Origin: Allobosea sp. LC85
GTDB taxonomy: Bacteria > Pseudomonadota > Alphaproteobacteria > Rhizobiales > Beijerinckiaceae
Length of the DNA stretch: 64,000 bases
Direction of reading: 5' to 3'
NCBI RefSeq assembly: GCF_000735605.1
Contig: NZ_JPKG01000059.1
Coordinates: 310,001 to 374,000 of the forward strand
Positions within the stretch are counted from its first letter, which is position 1, and every line of letters begins with the position of its first letter. The position numbers and the translations under genes were made by a program. Of this stretch, positions 16,571-25,082 are shown in pieces. The notes under the pieces are model-generated. The model had not been told where the DNA came from. It was given only the letters and a program-made list of their open reading frames with translations, and searched no databases.

Positions 16571-17457
16571 TTCTCCCGCTTCAGCGCGCTTTCATGCCAG
16601 CGCCGCAACAGCAGATGCGAGATCCAGCTCGTCACCAGGAAGATCGCGATGCCCGAGAGCGAAATCATGATCAGGGCGGCGAAGACACGCGGAATCTTGA
16701 GCTGATAACCGGCTTCGAGGATGCGATAGGCGAGGCCCGACTCGCTCCCTCCCGTCCCGGCAACGAACTCCGCCACCACCGCGCCGATCAGGGCAAGACC
16801 GCCGGAGATCTTCAAGCCCGCCAGGAAGTAAGGCAGCGCAGCCGGCAGCTTGAGATAGCGCATCGTCTGCCAGCGCGTCGCGCCATAGAGCTGGAAGAAA
16901 TTGATCAGGTTGTGATCGGCCGAGTTCAGTCCGAGGATCGTGTTCGACAGGATCGGGAAGAAGGCGACGATCCAGGCGCAGATCAGCAGCGACAGGTTGA
17001 TATCGCCGGCCCAGATGATGATCAGCGGCGCAATCGCGACGATCGGCGTGACCTGAAGGACCACCGCATAGGGCAGGAGCGACATCTCCAGCCATTTTGA
17101 CTGGGTGAAGAGCACGGCTAGCGTGACGCCAACGACCACCGCTGCGAAGAGCGCCATGAAGGTGATGCGCAGCGTGATCCAGAGCGAGCCCGAAAGCGTG
17201 ACCCAGTCGGCGATCAGCGTTTGCCCGATCAGCATCGGCCCAGGCAGGATATAGGGTGGGATCTCCTTCCAGCGGACGAGGAATTCCCACAGGCCGAGGG
17301 CCAGCACGCCAACCGCAATCGGCGCCAGGATGCGAGGCCAGGCGCTGGCAGGCAGGCCGAGGATGCGGGGTTCGGCCGCGAAGATCGGGCGTGCTTCCGC
17401 GTCGGTGCCGTCATGGGGCACATGCGGCATGGTGGTATCCAGGGACGGCGCGCTCAT
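16567..17457 (-). CDS. ABC transporter permease, NitT/TauT (SsuC) type
   Basis: The 296-residue protein has six or so membrane helices and the EAA loop typical of binding-protein-dependent permeases (YGATRWQTMRYLKLPAALPY). This subfamily imports sulfonates, nitrate, taurine, pyrimidine precursors and similar small molecules. The start at 17457 overlaps the ATPase stop by ATGA (17454-17457), and its own stop overlaps the start of the FAD oxidoreductase; the operon is tightly coupled. A longer open frame to 17676 overlaps the ATPase gene and was not used. Confidence 0.92.
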   Translation of the reverse strand: MSAPSLDTTMPHVPHDGTDAEARPIFAAEPRILGLPASAWPRILAPIAVGVLALGLWEFLVRWKEIPPYILPGPMLIGQTLIADWVTLSGSLWITLRITFMALFAAVVVGVTLAVLFTQSKWLEMSLLPYAVVLQVTPIVAIAPLIIIWAGDINLSLLICAWIVAFFPILSNTILGLNSADHNLINFFQLYGATRWQTMRYLKLPAALPYFLAGLKISGGLALIGAVVAEFVAGTGGSESGLAYRILEAGYQLKIPRVFAALIMISLSGIAIFLVTSWISHLLLRRWHESALKREN

Positions 17458-18281
17458 GAGCCGATCGCCTCCTTGAGCTTGCCGGAAACGACACGGCACA
17501 GATGCGCGTAATCCGCCGAGGTGCGGAACAGTTCGTCGCGCGGATAGGGCGCGTCGACGTCGAGATCGGCCATGACGCGCCCGGGACGGGCCGCCATGAC
17601 GACGATGCGCTTCGACAGGTAGACCGACTCGAACACCGAATGGGTGACGAAGACGGCGGTGAACTTCGTCTTCCACCAGAGCTCGAGCAGATCGTCATTG
17701 AGGCGGTGACGGGTGATCTCGTCCAGCGCCGCGAAAGGCTCGTCCATCAACAGGATCTTTGGCCGCATCACCAGCGCCCGGGCGATCGAGACGCGCATCT
17801 TCATGCCGCCAGAGAGTTCGCGCGGATAGGATTTCTCGAAGCCCTTCAGCCCGACCAGCGCCAGCATCTCGGCCGAGCGCTCCTGCGCCTCACACTTCGG
17901 CACATGCTTCAGGATCAGCGGCATCATCACGTTGGACAGGGCATTCGCCCAGGGCATCAATGTCGGATCCTGGAAGACGAAACCGAGATCGCGCTCCGGC
18001 TTGCCGGAGGCGTCATGGCTCGTCGTCGGCCAGTCGATCGTGCCTGTCGATGGCACGCCCAGGCCGGCGATCATCCGCAGCAAGGTCGACTTGCCGCAGC
18101 CCGAAGGGCCGAGCAGGCTGATGAACTCGCCGGTGCCAAGGTCGAGATTGACGTCGCGCACGGCCAATGTGCCGTTGGCGAACTGCTTCGAGACATGCCG
18201 GACTGAAACGAGCGGCCTGGCGCCGCTGCCTTCGACATGAGGTCTGCTCAGATAGGCTGTGTCCAAAGCCTGATGATCCAT
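17454..18281 (-). CDS. ABC transporter ATP-binding protein, NitT/TauT (SsuB) type
   Basis: The 275-residue protein has Walker A GPSGCGKST, Q-loop FQDPTLMPW, signature LSGGM, Walker B ILLMDEP and H-loop VTHSV, all intact. It energises the adjacent permease. The gene lies between the binding-protein gene (ending at 18366) and the permease, with a hairpin in the 84-base gap upstream. Substrate specificity cannot be taken from the ATPase. Confidence 0.93.
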   Translation of the reverse strand: MDHQALDTAYLSRPHVEGSGARPLVSVRHVSKQFANGTLAVRDVNLDLGTGEFISLLGPSGCGKSTLLRMIAGLGVPSTGTIDWPTTSHDASGKPERDLGFVFQDPTLMPWANALSNVMMPLILKHVPKCEAQERSAEMLALVGLKGFEKSYPRELSGGMKMRVSIARALVMRPKILLMDEPFAALDEITRHRLNDDLLELWWKTKFTAVFVTHSVFESVYLSKRIVVMAARPGRVMADLDVDAPYPRDELFRTSADYAHLCRVVSGKLKEAIGS

Positions 18282-18310
18282 CTTGCTGCTGTCGAACGTC
18301 TTCCGGTCAT

Positions 18311-18343
18311 CCCGGTCGGATCGGCGCCGCCGCGCCGACCGGG
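18311..18343. other. Intercistronic hairpin between binding-protein and ATPase genes
   Basis: CCCGGTCGG and CCGACCGGG form a nine-pair stem around a GC-rich loop in the 84-base gap. There is no T-run, so it is more likely an mRNA-stabilising or attenuating hairpin that lets the binding protein be made in excess than a full terminator. Confidence 0.6.
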
Positions 18344-18365
18344 ATCCATGGCGGGCAGAAGCCGC

Positions 18366-19394
18366 TTACGCCTTGCCGACGCCCTTGTTGATGAACTCGA
18401 GGCTATAGGCCTTCTTGATGTCGATGCCAGCAGGGAAGACGCCGGCCTCCGTCATCATCTTGTAGAAATCGGCCCAGCGCGCATCGGTCATCGCGCCAAT
18501 GCCAAGCGTCAGCGCATCGCCCGAGAGCACGATGCCATTCTCGTTCATGACCTGGCGGGCATAGGCGAGCTTCTCGCCGTCCATGTCGGGATTGTCCTTG
18601 AGGATCAGCGCGTTGGCTGCCTCGATCGCCTGGCCGCCCTTCATGTATTCGGCCCAGCCTTCGAGGGTCGCGGTGACGAAGCGCTGCACCACATCCTTCT
18701 TCTCGGCGACCATCTTCTTCGAGATGTTGATGGTCGTGTTGTAGTTTCCGAAGCCGGCATCTGCGAGCAGGTGCACGATCGGGTTCACGCCGGCCTTGCG
18801 GATCGCGAAGGGCTCGGATGACAGGAAGCCCTGCTGCGAGATCGCCTTGTCGGCCAGGAACGGCGCCATGTTGAAGGTATAGGGCCTGATCTGCTCGTCG
18901 GTGAAACCGAATTTTGCCTTCAGGAAGGGCCAGAAGCTGGTGCGTCCGCCGGCGCCGACCAGGATCGGCTTGCCCTTGAGCGCAGCCAACGTGTCATTGC
19001 CCTGGCCCGGATGCGAGATCAGGACCTGCGGGTCCTTCTGGAAGATCGAGGCGATGCAGAGGAAGGGCAGGTTCTCCTGGGCATAGCGGATCGCCTCGAA
19101 CGAGTTCGACATGATCATGTCGACCCGGCCACCGAGCAGGAGCTGCGACGGGTTCTGCTGCGGACCGCCCATGCGGATATCGGCGTCGATGCCGTATTTC
19201 TTGTAGATGCCGTTGGCGAGGGCGAGATAGAAGCCGCCATGCTCGGCCTGGGCCCGCCAGTTGGTCTGGTAGCTGACCTTGTCCAGCGTCTGGGCATTGA
19301 CCCTGGCTCCGGGAACCGGGATCAGGGCGGAAGCGGCCGAGCCGCCGATCAGGCCGAGCGCGGCGCGACGGCTCACGCGATACTTCATCGTCAT
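18366..19394 (-). CDS. ABC transporter substrate-binding protein, NMT1/SsuA-like
   Basis: The 342-residue protein starts MTMKYRVSRRAALGLIGG, a Tat-like signal with SRR followed by a hydrophobic core and cleavage near VNAQ. The mature part (LDKVSYQTNWRAQAEHGGFY) fits the NMT1/THI5-like periplasmic binding fold. This family includes binders of pyrimidine precursors, sulfonates and nitrate; the ligand is not evident. The start at 19394 has GGAGGT seven bases upstream. It is the first gene of the operon SBP-ATPase-permease-FAD oxidoreductase and is divergent from the second FAD oxidoreductase. Confidence 0.9.
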   Translation of the reverse strand: MTMKYRVSRRAALGLIGGSAASALIPVPGARVNAQTLDKVSYQTNWRAQAEHGGFYLALANGIYKKYGIDADIRMGGPQQNPSQLLLGGRVDMIMSNSFEAIRYAQENLPFLCIASIFQKDPQVLISHPGQGNDTLAALKGKPILVGAGGRTSFWPFLKAKFGFTDEQIRPYTFNMAPFLADKAISQQGFLSSEPFAIRKAGVNPIVHLLADAGFGNYNTTINISKKMVAEKKDVVQRFVTATLEGWAEYMKGGQAIEAANALILKDNPDMDGEKLAYARQVMNENGIVLSGDALTLGIGAMTDARWADFYKMMTEAGVFPAGIDIKKAYSLEFINKGVGKA

Positions 19395-19658
19395 GGAACG
19401 GACCTCCAGAAACAGGCTAGCCAGCGGCGTCCGCGCCGCGCTGTGGCCACCAGCGAGCAACATATATGCCACGCAGGCCGGCGCGCTGGAAATCCGGCAT
19501 CAGGTTATTACGCACAGAGATCGGGCATTTGCCCAATTCCTCACCAGATCCGCAACGACCGAGTTGATCAACAGCCGCGACGGCGCCATGCGGCGGCGCG
19601 GCTTCCTCCGCCGCTACTTCCGGCTATGGTGGCGCCGTCCACGGAATCCGAGATTAGC

Positions 19659-21050
19659 ATGACCCGCCCTGCCCTCTCCGCACTTCGCGCCGAACTCGCA
19701 GATCTGACGATCTATGACGACGCGCCGTCGCTCAGGATGCACAGCCGCGACTTCTTCTGGTTCTCACCCGTGCTGAAGCCGGACCTCGAGGGCAAGCAGG
19801 CGGAACTCGTGATCCTGCCGAAGACCAAGGACGAGGTTCGCCGCGTCGCCTCGGCTTGCGCGCGCCATGGCGTGCCATTGACGGTTCGCGGCGGCGGCAC
19901 CGGCAATTACGGCCAGGCCGTGCCGCTCGAGGGCGGCGTCGTGCTCAACCTGACCCGGTTCAGCCGTGTGGTTTCGACCACGCTCGGCGCGGGCCGGTTC
20001 GAGGCCGGCGCGAATATGCTCGATATCGACAAGGCGCTTGCCCCGCTCGGGCAGGAGTTGCGCATGCACCCCTCGACCCGGGCCCAGGCGACGATCGGCG
20101 GCTTCATCGCCGGCGGAGCCGCCGGCGCCGGTTCCTGCACCTGGGGGCAGATCGACAATCCAGGCGCGGTCATCGCCGTCGAGGTCATGACGGTCGAGCC
20201 CGAGCCGCGGCTGATCGAACTGCGCGGCAAGGACATCCTCAAGGTCATGCACGCCTATGGCGTCAACGGCATCATCACCGAGGTCGAGGTACCGCTGGCG
20301 CCCGCCCATGCCTGGGCAGAACGGATCGCGACCTTCGATACCCTGCGCGATGCCGCCGCCTTCGGCCAGGCCTTCACCGAATGCGACGGCATCGCCAAGA
20401 AGCTCATCAGCATCCACGATCCGCGCATTGCTCCTTATTTGCGCCGGCTCGCCCCCTGGCTGGGCGAGGGCAAGGCTTTTGCCATCCTGATGGTCTCCGA
20501 GCCCCAGGGCGACGAACTCGACCAGCTGATTGCCGAGATGGACGGAACGGTCACTTTTACGCGCGGAGCGGCGGAGGCCCGCGCTGCAGCCTTCGGAGAG
20601 CATCGCGAGAAGGGCGCGCCCGGCCCGCTCTACGAATACACCTGGAACCACACCACGCTGCATGCGCTGAAGGTCGATCCCGACATCACCTATCTGCAGC
20701 TTCGCTTCCCGCCGGTCCGCAACCTCGAGCTGCTCGCCTGGGCCGAGAGGCATTTCCACAAGGATGTGCTGTTCCACATCGAATTCCAGCGCAGGCAGGG
20801 CAAGGTCTATCATTCCAGCCTGCCGCTGGTGCGCTTCACCACCGCCGAGCGCCTGCACGGGATCATGGCCCAAGCCGAAGAGGCCGGCATCCAGGCCTCG
20901 AACCCGCATAGCTGGGTCCTGAACAATGCCGGATGGAAGAAGGTCGATGCGCCGCAACCGGAGTTCAAGCGGATCGCCGATCCTCAAGGCCTGATGAACC
21001 CCGGCAAGCTGCTGAACTGGCAAGCCGATGCCGCGCAAGCGGCGGAATGA
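19659..21050 (+). CDS. FAD-binding oxidoreductase, GlcD / VAO-PCMH type (paralogue 2)
   Basis: The 463-residue product is clearly paralogous to the one at 15179-16570. Both share SRDFFW near residue 35, a GTGNYGQAVPLEGGV FAD loop near 100, LRMHPST near 150, and YEYTWNHTT near 340. The start at 19659 is the first ATG after the divergent control region; the frame is open far upstream but overlaps the binding-protein gene on the other strand. It is followed after 25 bases by the creatininase-family gene and probably shares its transcript. Two same-length flavoenzymes facing away from one importer suggest isoenzymes or subunits for one substrate class. Confidence 0.9.
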   Translation: MTRPALSALRAELADLTIYDDAPSLRMHSRDFFWFSPVLKPDLEGKQAELVILPKTKDEVRRVASACARHGVPLTVRGGGTGNYGQAVPLEGGVVLNLTRFSRVVSTTLGAGRFEAGANMLDIDKALAPLGQELRMHPSTRAQATIGGFIAGGAAGAGSCTWGQIDNPGAVIAVEVMTVEPEPRLIELRGKDILKVMHAYGVNGIITEVEVPLAPAHAWAERIATFDTLRDAAAFGQAFTECDGIAKKLISIHDPRIAPYLRRLAPWLGEGKAFAILMVSEPQGDELDQLIAEMDGTVTFTRGAAEARAAAFGEHREKGAPGPLYEYTWNHTTLHALKVDPDITYLQLRFPPVRNLELLAWAERHFHKDVLFHIEFQRRQGKVYHSSLPLVRFTTAERLHGIMAQAEEAGIQASNPHSWVLNNAGWKKVDAPQPEFKRIADPQGLMNPGKLLNWQADAAQAAE

Positions 21051-21075
21051 CGAGCAGACAAGGACTGATTGAGCG

Positions 21076-21873
21076 ATGAGCGCGCGTTTCTGGGGCGATC
21101 TGAAGACCACCGATTTCGAGGGGCTGTCGCCCGACAACACCGTGGCGGTGCTGCCGCTGGCGGCGATCGAGCAGCACGGGCCGCATCTGCCGGTCTCGGT
21201 CGACACCACCATCATGAATTCCATGCTGGCCGAGGCAATGCCGCTGGTGCCAGCCAATCTCGATGTGCTGGTGCTGCCGACGCTGCCGATCTGCAAGTCG
21301 AACGAGCATCTGCATTCGCCGGGCACGCTGACCCTGTCCTGGGAGAGCGCGACACAGAGCTGGCTCGAGATTGGCGAAAGCGTGCGGCGCGCCGGCCTGC
21401 GCAAACTCGTCATCGTCACCTCGCATGGTGGCAATATCGACCCGATGAAGGTGGTCGCGCGGGAACTGCGGGTGCGCCACGGCATGCTGGCGGTCACCAC
21501 CGCCTGGCGCGCCTTCGGCCTGCCGCAAGGCGTCTATGCCGATCTTGATGCCAATCACGGCATCCATGCCGGGGACATCGAAACCTCGCTGATGCTGCAT
21601 TTCCGGCCGGATCTGGTCGACATGAGCAAGGCTGGACGCTTCGAACCGAGCACGATCAAGATGCAGGGCGAATATGCCTGGCTCAGGCCGACAGGCCTGC
21701 ATGCGCATGCCTGGATGGCGCAGGACGTCAACCCGAGCGGCGCCGCAGGCGATGCCAGCCTGGCGACGGCCGACAAGGGCAAGGCAACGGCAGCCCTTCA
21801 GGCGAAGGGTTTTGCGGAGCTGCTGGCAGACGTCGCCAAGTTCCCGCTGTCGCAGTTGCACAAGGTGCAGTAA
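21076..21873 (+). CDS. Creatininase-family amidohydrolase
   Basis: The 265-residue protein has the family metal motifs: LPLAAIEQHGPHLPVSVDT (Glu and His-Gly-Pro-His ligands, about residues 30-48), SHGGN near 117 and AGDIETS near 162. Members include creatininase, formamidopyrimidine deformylase and other cyclic-amide hydrolases; most bind two metal ions. AAGGA precedes the ATG. It is 25 bases behind the FAD oxidoreductase, so an oxidation followed by ring or amide hydrolysis is a reasonable guess. True creatininase activity is not shown. Confidence 0.88.
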   Translation: MSARFWGDLKTTDFEGLSPDNTVAVLPLAAIEQHGPHLPVSVDTTIMNSMLAEAMPLVPANLDVLVLPTLPICKSNEHLHSPGTLTLSWESATQSWLEIGESVRRAGLRKLVIVTSHGGNIDPMKVVARELRVRHGMLAVTTAWRAFGLPQGVYADLDANHGIHAGDIETSLMLHFRPDLVDMSKAGRFEPSTIKMQGEYAWLRPTGLHAHAWMAQDVNPSGAAGDASLATADKGKATAALQAKGFAELLADVAKFPLSQLHKVQ

Positions 21874-21882
21874 CCGGCAGCC

Positions 21883-22344
21883 TCAATCGGGATCGAGCAG
21901 GCGCGGTCCCGCGCCCTGCTCGCCCAGCCGGTCCCAGGGATTGTGCAGCGGGCAGCTCTTCACCGAGAGGCAGCCGCAGCCGATGCAGTCGGTCAGGTGG
22001 TCGCGCAGCCGCGTCAGCCGGTCGATCCGGCGCTCCAGTTCGGCTTTCCAGACCGATGACAGTCTTGACCAGTCCTCCACCGTGGGCGTGCGCTCCGACG
22101 GCAAGGCCTTGAAGGCGTCCCCGATCGTCTTCAGCGGGATGCCCGTGCGCTGCGCCACCTTGATGATCGCTACGCGCCGCAGCACCTCGCGCGGATAACG
22201 ACGCTGGTTTCCGCTGCTGCGCGCGCTGCGGATCAGGCCCTTGGCCTCGTAGAAATGGATGGTGGAGACAGCGAGTCCGCTGCGTCTCGCCACCTCGCCG
22301 ACACTCATCTCCTCGAAGAAATGGGCGTGATCCGCTTTGCTCAT
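21883..22344 (-). CDS. soxR: Redox-sensitive transcriptional activator SoxR
   Basis: The 153-residue MerR-family regulator has the N-terminal winged helix (SVGEVARRSGLAVSTIHFYE, about residues 14-33) and the C-terminal 2Fe-2S cluster motif C-I-G-C-G-C-x5-C, in CIGCGCLSVKSCPLH. SoxR senses redox-cycling compounds through its cluster and activates promoters with overlong spacers. It is divergent from an FMN reductase gene with a SoxR-type site between them. No soxS is present, as usual outside enterobacteria. Confidence 0.95.
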   Translation of the reverse strand: MSKADHAHFFEEMSVGEVARRSGLAVSTIHFYEAKGLIRSARSSGNQRRYPREVLRRVAIIKVAQRTGIPLKTIGDAFKALPSERTPTVEDWSRLSSVWKAELERRIDRLTRLRDHLTDCIGCGCLSVKSCPLHNPWDRLGEQGAGPRLLDPD

Positions 22345-22350
22345 CGGCGC

Positions 22351-22381
22351 TTGACCTTAACCTTGCTTGAGGTTTTATAAC
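22351..22381 (+). promoter_or_regulatory. SoxR-dependent promoter of the FMN reductase gene
   Basis: The -35 box TTGACC (22351-22356) and -10 box TATAAC (22376-22381) are 19 bp apart, the overlong spacing of MerR/SoxR-activated promoters. The spacer holds an 18-bp box, CCTTAACCTTGCTTGAGG (22355-22372), which matches the known SoxR site with one imperfect half. Confidence 0.85.
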
Positions 22382-22419
22382 CCTGCGCTTCCGATGTGCA
22401 AGCAGCCTGGAGCGCGACA

Positions 22420-23010
22420 ATGCACCGTCCGTTAGACCGCAGGATCCATCTCGCCCTGATCTATGGCAGCACCCGCGAGGGGCGGCTCTGCGACCGGGTG
22501 GCCAACTGGGCGCTGTCGCAGATCGAAGGCGAAGGCCCCTTCGTCGTCGATGTCATCGATCCGCTGACGCTCGACCTGCCGAAGCGCCATCCGCGCGGCG
22601 AGACACCGACGGTGCGCCTGCTCAGGGAGCGCATCGGGCGCGCCGATGGCTTCATCGTGGTGACGCCGGAATATAACCGCGGCTATCCGGCGCCGCTGAA
22701 GTTCCTGATCGATCTCGTCGGGCCCGAGTGGCGCGGCAAGCCGGTCGCCTTCGTGTCCTATGGCGGCGTCTCCGGTGGCTTGCGCGCCATCGACCAGTTG
22801 CGCCAGGTCTTCAATGAGCTGCACGCAGCCACGGTCCGCGACGTCGTCTGCTTTGCGCATGCCTGGGGCCAGTTCGATGAGACGGGCCAGCTCCTGGATG
22901 CGACCAAGGCCGAGCAGGCGATGGCGACCATGCTCGCGCAATTGCACTGGTGGGCGACAGCGTTGCGCGATGCCCGGGAAAACGTCCCCTACGGCACATT
23001 TGCGGCTTGA
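22420..23010 (+). CDS. NADPH-dependent FMN reductase (flavodoxin-fold)
   Basis: The 196-residue protein has the flavodoxin-like fold of the FMN_red family: IYGSTREGR near residue 15 binds the FMN phosphate, and VVTPEYNRGYPAPLKFLIDL near 80 is the family's PEYN motif. It reduces flavin or quinones with NAD(P)H. The ATG at 22420 has GGAG upstream; a GTG at 22396 is less likely. Placement behind a SoxR-type promoter suggests induction by redox-cycling agents such as phenazines or quinones. Confidence 0.9.
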   Translation: MHRPLDRRIHLALIYGSTREGRLCDRVANWALSQIEGEGPFVVDVIDPLTLDLPKRHPRGETPTVRLLRERIGRADGFIVVTPEYNRGYPAPLKFLIDLVGPEWRGKPVAFVSYGGVSGGLRAIDQLRQVFNELHAATVRDVVCFAHAWGQFDETGQLLDATKAEQAMATMLAQLHWWATALRDARENVPYGTFAA

Positions 23011-23166
23011 ACCGATCACCGGCCACCGACGACAATGGCTGCGAGAGGGGTCATCAAATGGCCCCTTTCAACCCGCATATTTTATAAGACGGCTAACGAA
23101 ATTCAGCTAGATTGGCTGTGCTTCGCGAGGCCCCTGGCACCCCCGATTCGGAGACCCACGCACGAG

Positions 23167-24888
23167 ATGAACGCGGTCGACAGCACCACCTCGGTCCTGA
23201 TTCACCTTGCAGGTGCGGTGGCTCTGCTGATCTGGGCCGTGCGCCTGGTCAGGACGGGCGCCACGCGGGCTTTCGGCTCCTCCCTCCGGCAGGCCTTGGC
23301 ACGCTTCACGCGGAACCGGTTCACGGCGCTCGCCAGCGGCGCCGCCGTGACGCTGGTGCTGCAGAGCTCGACGGCGACGACGCTGTTGCTCTCCTCGTTC
23401 GCGGGCCAATCGCTGATCACCTTGCCGATGGCGCTTGCCGTACTGCTCGGAGCCAATATCGGCACAGCGCTCGCGGCCTTTCTCGTCTCCCTCGATCTTG
23501 GCTGGATCTGGGGGCTTTGCCTCGCCGTCGGTGTGGCGCTCTATCTCGCCAACGAGGCGATGGACCGGGCCCGCAATATCGGTCGTGTCCTGGTCGGCAT
23601 CGGGCTCATCCTGCTCTCGCTCGTCGAACTGAAATCCGCCGCCGCTCCGCTGGCCCAGTCTCCGACCTTCAAGCTCATTCTGCAGGCACTGGCCGGCGAG
23701 CCGGTCATCGCCGTGCTTGTTGCTGTTGCCGCGACCTGGCTGACCCATTCCAGCCTCGCCATCGTCCTGCTGATCGCCTCGTTCTGGTCAGGCGGGCTGC
23801 TCTCCCCGACCATGGCCGTGACACTCATCGTCGGAGCGAATCTCGGCAACGCCCTGGTCCCGGTCATCGACCAGCTCGGCGCACCGATCGCGCAGCGCCG
23901 TGTCGCCGTCGCCAATCTGCTGACGCGCCTCGTCATCGCCGTGGTCGCGATCCCGTTCGCCGGCCCGCTCGCCGGCTGGTTCTCATCCCTTTCTCCCAAT
24001 CCCGGGCGGCTTGCAGTCGAATTGCATCTGGCGCTCAACATCGCCGGCGGACTGCTGTTCCTGCCTTTCATCACGCCGATTTCCGACCTGGTCCTGCGGT
24101 TCATGCCGACAGCACCGACAAACGAACGCGTGATCCGTCCGCTCTACCTCGACCCCGGCGTGCTCGACAGCCCGTCGGAAGCGCTTGCCTGCGCCATGCG
24201 CGAGACGCTGCATCTCGGCGACCGCGTCGGCGAGATGCTGAAGGACACGCTGACCCTGCTCGATGGCGACCAGATCAAGCTCTCCCGCGAGATTTCGCAG
24301 GCCGATGACGGTGTCGACACGATCCATGAGGCGATCAAGCTCTATCTGGTGCGCCTGTCCCGGTCGGAGCTGAGCGCGGAGGAAAGCCGCCGCCTGGTCG
24401 AGATCATCACGCTGAACACCAATCTCGAGCATATCGGCGACATCATCGACAAAAATCTCCGGGAGCTGGCCGAGAAGAAGATCCGCAGAGGCTATCGCTT
24501 CTCGGCAGAGGGTCTCGCGGAGATCAGCGCGCTGCACGCGCGGGTGACCCACAGCCTGCGGCTGGCCCTGAACGTCCTCGCGACGCGCGACATCGCATTG
24601 GCGCGCCAACTTTTCGACGAAAAGTCCGAGATGCGCTCCGCCGAGCGCCGTGCGACCGAGAGCCACTATGAGCGGCTGCGCAGCGGCGTGCCGGAATCGA
24701 TGGAGACGAGCTCGATCCATCTCGACGTTCTGCGCGACCTCAAGCGCATCCACGGGCACATCACGTCGATTGCCTATCCTATACTCGAGACTGCCGGCGA
24801 ATTGCGGGAGAGCCGCCTCAGGCATCGCGAAGCCTCTGCCGCCGAGGCTGAATTCGATCTCGGTATGGTGCCGCAACCTAAGGGCTGA
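23167..24888 (+). CDS. Na/Pi cotransporter family protein with C-terminal PhoU-like domain
   Basis: The 573-residue protein has an N-terminal membrane domain with two inverted Na_Pi_cotrans repeats; each carries the QSS-type motif (LQSSTATTLLL near 70 and LTHSSLAIVL near 198). A helical PhoU-like domain covers about residues 345-550. Members take up phosphate with sodium or export it. ATG 23167 is chosen because the hydrophobic domain begins soon after; a longer frame to 23035 has no conserved-looking residues. The second motif is THSS rather than TQSS. Confidence 0.9.
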   Translation: MNAVDSTTSVLIHLAGAVALLIWAVRLVRTGATRAFGSSLRQALARFTRNRFTALASGAAVTLVLQSSTATTLLLSSFAGQSLITLPMALAVLLGANIGTALAAFLVSLDLGWIWGLCLAVGVALYLANEAMDRARNIGRVLVGIGLILLSLVELKSAAAPLAQSPTFKLILQALAGEPVIAVLVAVAATWLTHSSLAIVLLIASFWSGGLLSPTMAVTLIVGANLGNALVPVIDQLGAPIAQRRVAVANLLTRLVIAVVAIPFAGPLAGWFSSLSPNPGRLAVELHLALNIAGGLLFLPFITPISDLVLRFMPTAPTNERVIRPLYLDPGVLDSPSEALACAMRETLHLGDRVGEMLKDTLTLLDGDQIKLSREISQADDGVDTIHEAIKLYLVRLSRSELSAEESRRLVEIITLNTNLEHIGDIIDKNLRELAEKKIRRGYRFSAEGLAEISALHARVTHSLRLALNVLATRDIALARQLFDEKSEMRSAERRATESHYERLRSGVPESMETSSIHLDVLRDLKRIHGHITSIAYPILETAGELRESRLRHREASAAEAEFDLGMVPQPKG

Positions 24889-24919
24889 GCCCCGCTCGCC
24901 GGCCCTCGCGATGTATAGT

Positions 24920-24939
24920 CCAAAGACGTAGGTCTTTGG
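24920..24939. other. Short perfect hairpin downstream of the Na/Pi gene
   Basis: CCAAAGAC and GTCTTTGG form an eight-pair stem around a four-base loop, 31 bases after the Na/Pi stop. It could be a weak terminator, but no T-run follows. The rest of 24889-25082 shows nothing. Confidence 0.45.
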
Positions 24940-25082
24940 GAGGCTGCGAGAGTTTCCCCTTGATCTCAAATCAGGACGGGCATTGATCAATGCCGAGTGC
25001 TGTCGACTTCACAAAATAGAACTGGCCGCCGACGAACGGAAGAACGCATGATGAGCTGCATTGCCACTATCCGGAGACACTC

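Noticed and set aside
19395..19658. Small gene between the two FAD/ABC operons
   Set aside because: Short frames exist, but none has a ribosome site and recognisable content. The region is best read as the divergent promoter.
21076..21873. Naming the gene creatininase
   Set aside because: The family metal motifs are present, but no creatinase or sarcosine oxidase gene accompanies it, and the family covers several reactions. Only a family-level call is justified.
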